A stretch of DNA of 5,892 bases from an uncultured Bacteroidales bacterium (GTDB lineage Bacteria > Bacteroidota > Bacteroidia > Bacteroidales > Bacteroidaceae), in assembly GCA_902803195.1 (NCBI GenBank), contig CADCOX010000286.1:1-5892 (forward strand). The letters run 5' to 3'. Shown piece after piece: positions 1 through 5,892 of this stretch. The first letter of the stretch is position 1, and every line of letters starts with the position of its first letter. The notes below the pieces were generated by a model that saw only the letters and a program-made list of their open reading frames with translations, made no database searches and was not told where the DNA came from. The position numbers were made by a program, and so were the translations under genes.

Positions 1-94
1 TATGCTCTGAAACGTTTGAATCGCTCAAAACATCAGTAATAATCGACATTTGAAGGGAGTCTCATCCTGCAATTTGAGCTATAGGTCTATCTTT
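1..94. other. left-edge stretch with no supportable gene
   Basis: No complete gene can be supported here. Short frames run off the left edge on both strands: a plus-strand frame stopping at 37-39, another stopping at 51-53, and a minus-strand ATG at 47-49 reading outward for 16 codons. All are too short to distinguish from chance. I find no good TAnnTTTG promoter element for the minus-strand ATG. The stretch is most simply an intergenic tail, possibly containing the very end or start of a gene lying outside the window. Confidence 0.4.
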
Positions 95-152
95 AGCTGC
101 TCTCCTTTTAGCAGCTCTCCTATTCCAACCCTTTTTTAGCTTCTCTCCTTTT
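95..152. repeat. 15-bp tandem repeat, about 3-4 degenerate copies
   Basis: A pyrimidine-rich unit with consensus AGCWNCTCTCCTTTT recurs at 95-109, 110-124 and 138-152. The stretch between the last two (125-137) looks like a decayed copy that keeps only the run of T. Copies 1 and 2 are directly adjacent and differ at two positions. The AGCTGCT at 95-101 and AGCAGCT at 110-116 also form a 7-bp inverted repeat with an 8-base loop, so the array can fold. It lies downstream of the TPR gene stop codon and is not inside any recognisable gene. Its function is unknown; simple slippage-driven repetition is the plainest explanation. Confidence 0.6.
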
Positions 153-193
153 GCTGTAAGCGGTGGCTCTGCCGCCGCCAGCGCTGCTTTTTT
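153..193. terminator. GC-rich hairpin followed by T6, possible terminator
   Basis: GCTG at 153-156 pairs with CAGC at 179-182, and GCGGTGGC at 160-167 pairs with GCCGCCGC at 171-178 (one G-U pair in plus-strand RNA). The loop is three bases, with a TAA bulge on one side. Six T follow at 188-193, five bases after the stem, so the arrangement fits intrinsic termination of plus-strand transcription entering from the left edge. On the minus strand the hairpin begins 12 bases after the TPR gene stop but is not followed by a U tract, so it is a poorer terminator for that gene. It may work in both directions between convergent genes; the left-hand partner is not visible. Confidence 0.35.
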
Positions 194-194
194 C

Positions 195-1037
195 TCATTT
201 AGGCTGAATCCCAGCAGCGCCTGCCACCTCTTCAGCAGTGGCGCCCAGGCGAGCCGCCTCCCGAACGTCCTCTCGCGCTTGCTTCTTTCGCTTCATCTGA
301 GTATACAGATGGGCGCGTGCCAACCGATAGGTCGCATTCTCTGGCTCAAGGGCAATAGCCTTTGTGTAATCTGCCTCTGCATGCTCAAACTGTCGGCGAT
401 TCAACTCCATGCCCGCCCTCAAGGCATAGCCCGCAGCATGCTCGGGATAGAGTTCAATAGCCCTATTGATAATTTCCATCGCCTCCTGCGGACGGCGGTC
501 ATCGTCGTCGACAAGCGCCAGACCCAAGAGCGCTTGTTCATGCACAGGATTGAGGCGCAACAGATGCTCAAAGTCGGTGCGAGCATCCTTCAATAGTCGC
601 TGACGCTGACGAACATAAGCACGCATCAACAGAGCCTCGGGATGGTCAGGATGCAGGTCCAGCACATCGTTGTAATCCACCAACGCGCGTTCCTCATTGC
701 CCAATTTCATATAGAGCGAGGCTCTGCTCAACAACAAACCTATAGCTCGTGGAGCCATCCCTAAGGCGATATTATAGTGCTCTAAGGCCTCACGCTCACG
801 CCCTGTACGCTCAGCGATGCTTGCCAGATAACCCCAGATGATGGCATTCCCTTGTGCCGCGGGTTGCTCCTTCAGGGCTTGCCGCAACAACAGCTCTGCA
901 GCCTGCAAGCTATCGTCTTCCATCGCCGTTACGCCCTGGCGTACAAGCTGTTCGTAGGTATCCTGTGCGCAGACGACGCTACCAGATGACAGCCACAATA
1001 CAAATAAAAGCAATAAACACTTTTTTCCGCTGTTCAT
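195..1037 (-). CDS. exported TPR-repeat protein
   Basis: This 280-residue protein is built of tetratricopeptide repeats, helical hairpins that usually form protein-binding scaffolds. Its partner cannot be read from the sequence. Residues 1-24 form a signal peptide: KK at 5-6, a Leu-rich core (8-16), and a signal peptidase I-type site V22-C23-A24 before Q25. Cys23 is not in a good lipobox, because Val precedes it, so a periplasmic rather than lipoprotein fate is favoured. Seven repeats follow at about 28-59, 65-96, 99-130, 133-164, 167-198, 201-232 and 235-266. The closing prolines at 96, 130, 164, 198 and 232 are spaced at exactly 34 residues, the canonical TPR length. No enzymatic or other domain is present; a short Ala/Gly-rich tail ends the protein. 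The start is supported by the signal peptide and a perfect TAnnTTTG element 36 bases upstream. The gene is divergent from ald. Function beyond scaffolding or envelope protein interaction is unknown. Confidence 0.9.
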   Translation of the reverse strand: MNSGKKCLLLLFVLWLSSGSVVCAQDTYEQLVRQGVTAMEDDSLQAAELLLRQALKEQPAAQGNAIIWGYLASIAERTGREREALEHYNIALGMAPRAIGLLLSRASLYMKLGNEERALVDYNDVLDLHPDHPEALLMRAYVRQRQRLLKDARTDFEHLLRLNPVHEQALLGLALVDDDDRRPQEAMEIINRAIELYPEHAAGYALRAGMELNRRQFEHAEADYTKAIALEPENATYRLARAHLYTQMKRKKQAREDVREAARLGATAEEVAGAAGIQPK

Positions 1038-1073
1038 GACGTTCTATGTCTTTACCAAACCGATTTAGTGCCG

Positions 1074-1104
1074 CAAAAGTACGCAAAAAACGTCGAATCT
1101 GAAA
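1074..1104 (-). promoter_or_regulatory. Bacteroidota-type promoter for the TPR gene
   Basis: On the minus strand TACTTTTG (1074-1081) matches the TAnnTTTG -7 consensus exactly. The -33 region is weak: TTTC at 1101-1104, 19 bases upstream, in place of TTTG. Transcription would start near 1068, giving a leader of about 30 bases. It lies back to back with the ald promoter. Confidence 0.6.
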
Positions 1105-1124
1105 AAAAAGAGCCACGAAGAAGC

Positions 1125-1153
1125 TTGCCATTCAAGATTTTTGTATACCTTTA
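1125..1153 (+). promoter_or_regulatory. Bacteroidota-type promoter for ald
   Basis: TACCTTTA at 1146-1153 matches the TAnnTTTG -7 consensus at all but the last base. TTG at 1125-1127 sits 18 bases upstream, within the usual spacing for the -33 element. The predicted transcript starts near 1158-1160, leaving a leader of about 40 bases. No Shine-Dalgarno sequence precedes the ATG at 1199; the leader is A-rich (AAACATTTAACAGCT), as is usual in this phylum. Confidence 0.55.
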
Positions 1154-1198
1154 CGCCATCTTAACATTGTTCAACCTCACCACAAACATTTAACAGCT

Positions 1199-2305
1199 AT
1201 GAGAATCGGAATACCTAAAGAAATCAAGAACAACGAGAACCGCGTGGGTATGACGCCCGCCGGCGTGGCTGAGTTAGTACGTCATGGCCACGAAGTCGTC
1301 GTGCAACAGACTGCGGGTTGCGGCAGCAGCTTTGCCGACGAGGACTATGTCCTGGCCGGAGCGCGCATCCTGCCCTCCATCGAGGATGTCTATGCTTGGG
1401 CCGATATGATCATCAAGGTCAAGGAGCCCATCGAACCCGAGTATGGACTTGTTCGTCCTGGACAACTCATCTTCACTTATTTCCATTTCGCTTGCGACCG
1501 TCCGCTCACCGATGCGATGATACGGAGCCGTGCCGTCTGCCTCGCCTACGAGACGGTGCAATTGCCAAACGGCGCACTCCCGCTCCTGCTACCGATGAGC
1601 GAAGTGGCTGGTCGTATGGCAACGCTCAATGGTGCTTACTACCTCCAAAAGACGAAGGGCGGATGTGGCAAGCTCATCAGCGGCGTGCCCGGCGTACGAC
1701 CTGCTCGTGTGCTGGTGCTCGGCGGTGGCGTTGTCGGAGAGGCTGCTGCGCGCATGGCGGCAGGCTTAGGAGCGATTGTCACCATCGCCGATGTCTCGCT
1801 GCCTCGTCTGCGCCAACTGGAGATGGAACTGCCTACAGGTGTTCACACGCTCTATTCCACCGAGCACAACATCCGTCAGGAACTGCCCGAGACCGACATC
1901 GTCGTGGGAGCCGTCCTCGTGCCGGGCGACAAGACGCCTCACCTCATCAAGCGTGACATGCTCTCCCTGATGCAACCTGGAAGTGTCCTCGTTGATGTTG
2001 CCATCGACCAAGGCGGATGCTTCGAGACCTCCCGTCCGACCACACACAGCGAACCCGTCTACGAAGTCGACGGCATCCTTCACTACTGCGTCGCCAACAT
2101 CCCTGGCGCCGTGCCTAACACATCGACCATCGCGTTGACCAATGCCACCCTCCGCTATGCCCTCAAGCTTGCCGACAAGGGTTGGAAACAGGCTTGCCAC
2201 GACGACGAGAGCCTGCGCCGAGGTCTCAACATCGTCGATGGACACATCACCTTCAAAGCCGTCGCCGACGTCTTCGGCTTGCCGTACGAACCGGTAGAAC
2301 TATAG
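1199..2305 (+). CDS. ald: NAD-dependent alanine dehydrogenase
   Basis: This cytoplasmic enzyme interconverts L-alanine and pyruvate plus ammonia with NAD+/NADH, linking nitrogen assimilation or alanine breakdown to central carbon. The 368 residues match the family length of about 370. Known active-site residues fall at the same numbers as in characterised Ald: R15 (MRIGIPKEIKNNENR), K75 (IKVKEP), H96 (YFHFA), S134, D270 (VDVAIDQGG) and N300. The Rossmann nucleotide-binding loop is GGGVVG at 175-180, with D198 at the end of the second strand, indicating NAD rather than NADP. The N-terminal substrate domain (about 1-130) and its C-terminal return (about 300-368) flank the NAD domain, as expected. 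The start is supported because the family motif begins at residue 2. The gene is monocistronic in appearance: own promoter upstream, strong terminator 18 bases after the stop, and neighbours facing other ways. The paralogous PntA transhydrogenase subunit is excluded by length and by the intact catalytic His/Asp. Confidence 0.97.
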   Translation: MRIGIPKEIKNNENRVGMTPAGVAELVRHGHEVVVQQTAGCGSSFADEDYVLAGARILPSIEDVYAWADMIIKVKEPIEPEYGLVRPGQLIFTYFHFACDRPLTDAMIRSRAVCLAYETVQLPNGALPLLLPMSEVAGRMATLNGAYYLQKTKGGCGKLISGVPGVRPARVLVLGGGVVGEAAARMAAGLGAIVTIADVSLPRLRQLEMELPTGVHTLYSTEHNIRQELPETDIVVGAVLVPGDKTPHLIKRDMLSLMQPGSVLVDVAIDQGGCFETSRPTTHSEPVYEVDGILHYCVANIPGAVPNTSTIALTNATLRYALKLADKGWKQACHDDESLRRGLNIVDGHITFKAVADVFGLPYEPVEL

Positions 2306-2323
2306 TCGCTGCTCAATCAACGC

Positions 2324-2354
2324 AACAGCCCGCCATCAGGCGGGCTGTTCTTTT
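2324..2354 (+). terminator. strong intrinsic terminator between ald and leuB
   Basis: AACAGCCCGCC (2324-2334) and GGCGGGCTGTT (2339-2349) form a perfect 11-bp stem around the tetraloop ATCA, followed by CTTTT. It begins 18 bases past the ald stop. Read on the minus strand it lies 54 bases beyond the leuB stop, and there the trailing sequence is only moderately T-rich (GCGTTGATT). It is therefore a good terminator for ald and a plausible, weaker one for the convergent leuB. Confidence 0.9.
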
Positions 2355-2403
2355 ATGCTACGAAACCAATCGAGCATAGGACGGTAAGAATTGGGCTCTC
2401 GGT

Positions 2404-3465
2404 CTATGCTTTCTGGATATAATCGACAATCCATGCGCCGACTTCGCGCGTGCCGTACTTAGCACCGCCTTCAACCTGAATCTCTGGCGTGCGGACGTTT
2501 GCGTCAAGGCTGGCGTTGACGGCCTCGCGGATGAGGCGACCTTCAGCCTGGAGATTGAAGTATTCGAAGAGCATCGCCACACTGAGGATCTGGGCCAACG
2601 GATTGGCGATATTCAAGCCTTTTGCCTGAGGCCAAGAACCGTGAATGGGTTCGAAGACAGGTGTATGCTCGCCCGTAGAGGCTGAGGGAAGTAAGCCCAT
2701 GGAACCTGTGATGCAAGAGCCCTCGTCAGTGAGGATGTCGCCGAAGGTGTTCTCCGTGACCATTACATCGAAGAACTTCGGCTCTTGAAGCATGCGCATG
2801 GCGGCATTGTCAACGTACATGAAGTCAGTCTCCACATCAGGGTACTGAGGGGCCATCTCCTTGGCTATCTGACGCCAAAGGCGGCTGCTGGCCAATACGT
2901 TAGCTTTATCGACTACGGTCAGGTGTTTCCGACGGCGCAGGGCATACTCATATCCGACTTTCAAGATTCGCTCAATCTCGGGACGCGAATAGAAATTGGT
3001 GTCGTAAGCTTTCTCGTTGTCCTGGTACTTTTCGCCGAAATACATTCCGCCTGTGAGCTCACGAATGCAGATGAAATCAGCACCACGAACGAGTTCATCC
3101 TTCAGCGGCGACTTGTGAATAAGGCAATCGAAGGTCTCGACTGGACGTATATTCGCGAAGAGACCCAGCTTCTTGCGCATAGCCAAGAGGCCCTGCTCGG
3201 GACGCACCTTTGCGGTCGGGTCGTTGTCGAAACGGGGATCACCGACAGCCGAGAAGAGCACCGCATCAGCGCGCATACACGTCTCGTAGGTAGCCTCAGG
3301 GAACGGGTCGCCGACTTTGTCGATAGCATCCGCACCACAGAGGGCATATTCGTATGTCACCTTATGACCGAATTTCTCGGCCACTGCCGTCATCACGGCC
3401 ACTCCTTGTTCGCTGATCTCCGGACCGATACCATCACCAGCCAACACAGCAATCTTTAAATCCAT
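2404..3465 (-). CDS. leuB: 3-isopropylmalate dehydrogenase
   Basis: LeuB oxidatively decarboxylates (2R,3S)-3-isopropylmalate to 2-oxoisocaproate with NAD+ and Mg2+, the third step of leucine biosynthesis, in the cytoplasm. The 353 residues match the family (about 345-365). Visible motifs are GDGIGPEI (10-17); the substrate arginines R97, R107 and R135, the last within RELTGGMYFG; catalytic Y142 and K187 (DKANVL); the metal-binding aspartates D219, D243 and D247 (VDNAAMRM, FGDILTDEGS); and the nucleotide loop HGSWPQAKGLNIANP (275-289). IRELTGGMYFG and the 3-isopropylmalate-type N-terminal third favour LeuB over isocitrate or tartrate dehydrogenase. The loop has Gln at 280 and Ala at 281, where T. 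thermophilus LeuB has Asp278-Ile279. No leuA, leuC or leuD is adjacent in this window. The SNF2 gene lies 52 bases upstream on the same strand, and leuB probably has its own promoter. No attenuator or Leu-rich leader peptide fits in that gap. Confidence 0.95.
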   Translation of the reverse strand: MDLKIAVLAGDGIGPEISEQGVAVMTAVAEKFGHKVTYEYALCGADAIDKVGDPFPEATYETCMRADAVLFSAVGDPRFDNDPTAKVRPEQGLLAMRKKLGLFANIRPVETFDCLIHKSPLKDELVRGADFICIRELTGGMYFGEKYQDNEKAYDTNFYSRPEIERILKVGYEYALRRRKHLTVVDKANVLASSRLWRQIAKEMAPQYPDVETDFMYVDNAAMRMLQEPKFFDVMVTENTFGDILTDEGSCITGSMGLLPSASTGEHTPVFEPIHGSWPQAKGLNIANPLAQILSVAMLFEYFNLQAEGRLIREAVNASLDANVRTPEIQVEGGAKYGTREVGAWIVDYIQKA

Positions 3466-3512
3466 AGTTGATGTTGTATCTTTAAGTTGTAATTATTCAG
3501 CTTTTCGCGGTG

Positions 3513-3548
3513 CAAAGTTACAACTTTTCAAGCAACTGAGCGAGCAAA
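3513..3548 (-). promoter_or_regulatory. probable leuB promoter overlapping the SNF2 gene stop
   Basis: TAACTTTG on the minus strand (3513-3520) matches the TAnnTTTG -7 consensus exactly, and its first three bases are the TAA stop of the upstream gene. The nearest TTTG (3545-3548) is 24 bases upstream, slightly beyond the usual 17-23 spacing, so the -33 side is weak. The predicted transcript would begin near 3506-3508, with a leader of about 42 bases before the leuB ATG. No Shine-Dalgarno sequence is visible. Confidence 0.5.
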
Positions 3549-5821
3549 GCGGCCATTTTCTTGCGTGTTTCATCGTCAGACGTCAATAATTCCTTGAAAT
3601 CTGCCAACATCCGATGAATGATATCGGGTTGATTGGCTTCAAAAGGCAGCGTCATCTGCTTCGTCTCAGGCGAAGTCGCTTGTATCGGCTGCTCTTCATC
3701 GTCTAAGCTGATTGGCTCCACGTCTGCTTGATCGTCGCCAGCTTCCATGTAGTCATGAAGGCCGTTGAGCAGGCTCTCGAATTTATCACCTGCCAGGAAG
3801 ACAGCATCCTCACCCCCGTCGAGCACTCCCTCGAAGAGCGAAGCTTTGAACCGCAGACGCGAGAGCATATCCTCCTCTATCGTGCCAGCCGAGATCAGAT
3901 TGATCACCTCTACACCTCGCTGCTGACCGATGCGATGGAGGCGACCTATGCGCTGCTCCAAGATGGCCGGATTCCAAGGCAGGTCCATGTTAATGACAAC
4001 GTTAGCCACTTGCAGATTCAAGCCCGTGGAACCCGCATCGGTAGAGAGGAACACGCGGATCTGTGGGTCATGAAGGAAGGATTCGACACGTTCGTTGCGC
4101 TCGCGGGCAGGGACGTTGCCATGCAGATAGACGAAGTCCACACCGCTCTGCTCCAATTCCTGGGCTACTAATCGAGTCATCCGCTCCCACTGACTGAAGA
4201 TGACAACCTTGGTCATGGGCTCTGGCGCTGTTGTGCTCGTTGACGAAGGTTGCTCGCCATTCACCGTCACGCCACACTCGTCCAGGATGTTCATCACCTC
4301 TTCAACCTTCGTGTCATAACGACTATTCTCATCGAGGACATAGAGGCTGTCGCAAACCATGCGCATCTGCTGCAGCGTCAAGAGCAACTGACGGCGGTCC
4401 AGCTCCGAGAGGAAATGCTGCCGATGCCACTTCGACACCAGACGCGCAGCATGCAGCTTCAGGTCATGATGGGCATCCAACTGCTGTTCGGTCATCGGGA
4501 CGAACAGGTTCTTGTTGATACGAGGAGGCAACTGCAGTGCCACATCTGCCTTACGCCGACGCAGCATCGTGCCACGCATCCGCTCAGCGATATCTGATAG
4601 CGAACGGTAGCCGATAGTACGCCCCTCCTGATCCATCAAGATATATTTGTCGCGGAACAGATAATAAGGTGAGAGCAGGTACTGATCGACCAGTTCAACG
4701 ATACTATACAGTTCTTCCAACCGATTCTCGAGAGGCGTACCACTGAGGATAAAGGAATAACGCGAACTGATCCGGCGCACCGACCTCGAGAGCTGAGTAT
4801 TCCAGTTCTTGAGGCGTTGTACTTCATCAAGGATGAGCAAATCAAGATCCTCGTCACCCATTTCCATGGTCGAGATACTATTGTACGAAGCAATCTTGAA
4901 GAAAGCGTCGCTCTTCATCAGTTCCTGCCTACGGTCAGCAGACCCCTCAATGACCTGGACGGAGGTATTCGTGAAGCGCTCAATCTCACGCTTCCACTGG
5001 TACTTCAGCGTCGTAGGACAGAGGATGAGCGCATTGCTCACGAAACCGTCACGACGCAACAACTCTGCAGCAGCAATGGCTTGTACAGTCTTGCCCAAAC
5101 CCATCTCATCGGCCAAGATAGCGCGACCCGCACGAGCTAAGAAACGAACGCCCTCTTTCTGATAAGGATACAATTTCGTGCGAAGGAGCGCGTCTAAATG
5201 CTCATCGTCATACTGCGTGTCGACAATCTTACGTCGCGCAATCGCCTCTCGCTGCTCGAGGACATAATCCAAGGCGTCCTGATAGCAACGGAAGCCATCA
5301 TCGATGGCTTTTGCTTCACTCAGCAACTCACCGAAATGTTCAAACGACTTGGGAAGCAACGTGTCGAGTGCATCGAAATACTTATTGGCCAGCACGCGGA
5401 ACTCCTTTTCACGGGTAGCGCCCACACGGATCTTCACTTGGCGTTGATTGCCGCGATAGCTCAGATAGACACTTGTGTAATTAGGCAAATCCCAATGAAT
5501 GCGTTTGTGATGCTCAGAAATCCATTGACGCACCGACTCCACATGCTTGCAAGTACCTAATTGTGAGGTTTTGAAGTCCATGCATTCGCAATAGTTCCAA
5601 GGACTCTTTGAACCTCGGAACACGACCTTATAGACGCCGCCCGACTTAGGACTCGTGACGCGATATTCGCCTGGATTATAGCGTTCGCTCACACATTCAA
5701 CTTCCAGATTCTCTCGCTGGGCCTGTTGCATGCGTAACATCACTTGCCACTCTTCCAACGACATGGATGCGGGTTTGACCAAATGACTAATCCGATGTTT
5801 GGGTAAATCTGCGTATTTCAT
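3518..5821 (-). CDS. SWIM zinc finger-SNF2 family ATPase/helicase
   Basis: This 767-residue protein is a predicted DNA-dependent ATPase of the SNF2 group (superfamily 2), which typically translocates on duplex DNA to remodel nucleoprotein; its bacterial target is unknown. An N-terminal SWIM zinc finger (about 60-100) has the ligands C78, C80, C91 and H93 in CxC-x10-CxH form. A helical linker of unknown fold covers about 100-212. The first ATPase lobe has the Q-like motif LYPYQKEGVRFL (217-228), Walker A DEMGLGKT (238-245), motif II DEVQ (332-335, a variant of DEAH/DEAQ) and SGTP (360-363). The second lobe has motif IV VVIFSQW (539-545), STDAGSTGLNLQ (593-604) and QRIGRLHRIGQ (623-633). A Ser/Thr/Pro-rich insert (522-535) precedes motif IV. 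An acidic linker (about 686-720) leads to QMTLPF (722-727) and a helical tail. RapA is excluded by size and architecture. The start at 5821 is favoured by the immediately upstream promoter; M20 is the alternative. All motifs are intact, so the enzyme should be active. Confidence 0.93.
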   Translation of the reverse strand: MKYADLPKHRISHLVKPASMSLEEWQVMLRMQQAQRENLEVECVSERYNPGEYRVTSPKSGGVYKVVFRGSKSPWNYCECMDFKTSQLGTCKHVESVRQWISEHHKRIHWDLPNYTSVYLSYRGNQRQVKIRVGATREKEFRVLANKYFDALDTLLPKSFEHFGELLSEAKAIDDGFRCYQDALDYVLEQREAIARRKIVDTQYDDEHLDALLRTKLYPYQKEGVRFLARAGRAILADEMGLGKTVQAIAAAELLRRDGFVSNALILCPTTLKYQWKREIERFTNTSVQVIEGSADRRQELMKSDAFFKIASYNSISTMEMGDEDLDLLILDEVQRLKNWNTQLSRSVRRISSRYSFILSGTPLENRLEELYSIVELVDQYLLSPYYLFRDKYILMDQEGRTIGYRSLSDIAERMRGTMLRRRKADVALQLPPRINKNLFVPMTEQQLDAHHDLKLHAARLVSKWHRQHFLSELDRRQLLLTLQQMRMVCDSLYVLDENSRYDTKVEEVMNILDECGVTVNGEQPSSTSTTAPEPMTKVVIFSQWERMTRLVAQELEQSGVDFVYLHGNVPARERNERVESFLHDPQIRVFLSTDAGSTGLNLQVANVVINMDLPWNPAILEQRIGRLHRIGQQRGVEVINLISAGTIEEDMLSRLRFKASLFEGVLDGGEDAVFLAGDKFESLLNGLHDYMEAGDDQADVEPISLDDEEQPIQATSPETKQMTLPFEANQPDIIHRMLADFKELLTSDDETRKKMAALLAQLLEKL

Positions 5822-5825
5822 GGCA

Positions 5826-5859
5826 CAAAGATAATAGAAAGTTCAGAATTGAGCACAAA
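5826..5859 (-). promoter_or_regulatory. Bacteroidota-type promoter for the SNF2 gene
   Basis: On the minus strand TATCTTTG (5826-5833) matches TAnnTTTG exactly, and TTTG (5856-5859) lies 22 bases upstream, within the accepted spacing. The -7 element ends only four bases before the ATG at 5819-5821, so the expected transcription start falls on or within a few bases of the start codon. No room remains for a ribosome-binding leader. Confidence 0.65.
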
Positions 5860-5892
5860 AACTCGCAAAAAATTCATCAATTGGCGGCAACA

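Noticed and set aside
1..49. Partial gene at the left edge (minus ATG at 47-49, or plus-strand C-termini ending at 39 or 53)
   Set aside because: Frames of 13-17 codons are expected by chance, they conflict with one another, and the minus-strand ATG has no recognisable promoter. A longer flanking sequence would decide it.
279..596. 105-codon plus-strand frame opposite the TPR gene
   Set aside because: It is antisense to a gene with exact 34-residue TPR periodicity and shows no signal of its own.
966..977. Lipoprotein signal (Cys23) in the TPR protein
   Set aside because: The residues before the cysteine (GSVV) do not fit a lipobox, which needs a small residue at -1, whereas VCA followed by Q fits signal peptidase I well.
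1318..1956. 212-codon open frame within ald on the same strand, plus a 159-codon antisense frame (1766-2245)
   Set aside because: The first has a skewed Arg/His/Cys-rich composition typical of an out-of-frame reading of a GC-rich gene, and both overlap the intact alanine dehydrogenase.
2785..3459. 224-codon open frame antisense to leuB
   Set aside because: It lies wholly inside leuB, whose family motifs are complete. It shows no recognisable domain and no obvious promoter, and its length is readily explained by codon bias in the opposite frame.
5822..5892. C-terminal end of an upstream minus-strand gene overlapping the SNF2 ATG (CCATGA)
   Set aside because: One frame is open for 24 codons to the window edge and would give an ATGA overlap, but so short a frame is likely by chance. 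The stretch also carries a good promoter with low-complexity A/T runs.
1..5892. Defence, mobile or biosynthetic island
   Set aside because: No transposase, integrase, toxin, restriction or CRISPR component is present. The SNF2 ATPase stands without nuclease or methyltransferase partners, and its neighbours are metabolic genes.

Overview
This 5.9 kb window looks like a stretch of ordinary chromosome from a member of the Bacteroidota, probably order Bacteroidales (Prevotella- or Bacteroides-like). The clearest sign is the promoters. The genes are preceded by the phylum's TAnnTTTG -7 element (perfect copies on the minus strand at 1074-1081, 3513-3520 and 5826-5833, and a one-mismatch copy on the plus strand at 1146-1153) rather than an E. 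coli-type -35/-10 pair. The starts also lack recognisable Shine-Dalgarno sequences, and the protein sequences fit that group. Base composition is near 50% G+C. I see no insertion sequence, integrase, CRISPR array, tRNA or rRNA.

From left to right: positions 1-194 are non-coding or carry only an unresolvable gene end, and hold a small 15-bp tandem repeat and a GC-rich hairpin followed by T6. A minus-strand gene (195-1037) encodes an exported protein built almost entirely of TPR repeats. A 161-bp divergent intergenic region with two back-to-back promoters separates it from ald (1199-2305, plus), NAD-dependent alanine dehydrogenase. ald ends at a perfect 11-bp terminator hairpin that lies between it and the convergent leuB (2404-3465, minus), 3-isopropylmalate dehydrogenase of leucine biosynthesis. 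Fifty-two bases upstream of leuB, on the same strand, ends a large gene (3518-5821) for a SWIM zinc finger-SNF2 ATPase. The window closes with that gene's promoter.

The four genes do not form an obvious pathway. ald and leuB both belong to amino-acid metabolism (pyruvate/alanine and leucine) but are convergent and separately promoted, and leuB has no leuA/C/D beside it here. leuB and the SNF2 gene could be co-transcribed, although leuB appears to have its own promoter whose -7 element starts on the SNF2 stop codon.

The most interesting element is the SNF2 protein. It has a complete SWIM metal-binding motif, all main helicase motifs, and a C-terminal QMTLPF hexapeptide in an acidic linker that resembles bacterial sliding-clamp binding motifs such as the QLSLPL of Hda. 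Its promoter lies so close to the ATG that the transcript may be leaderless. I found no convincing evidence of a wholly new multi-gene system.
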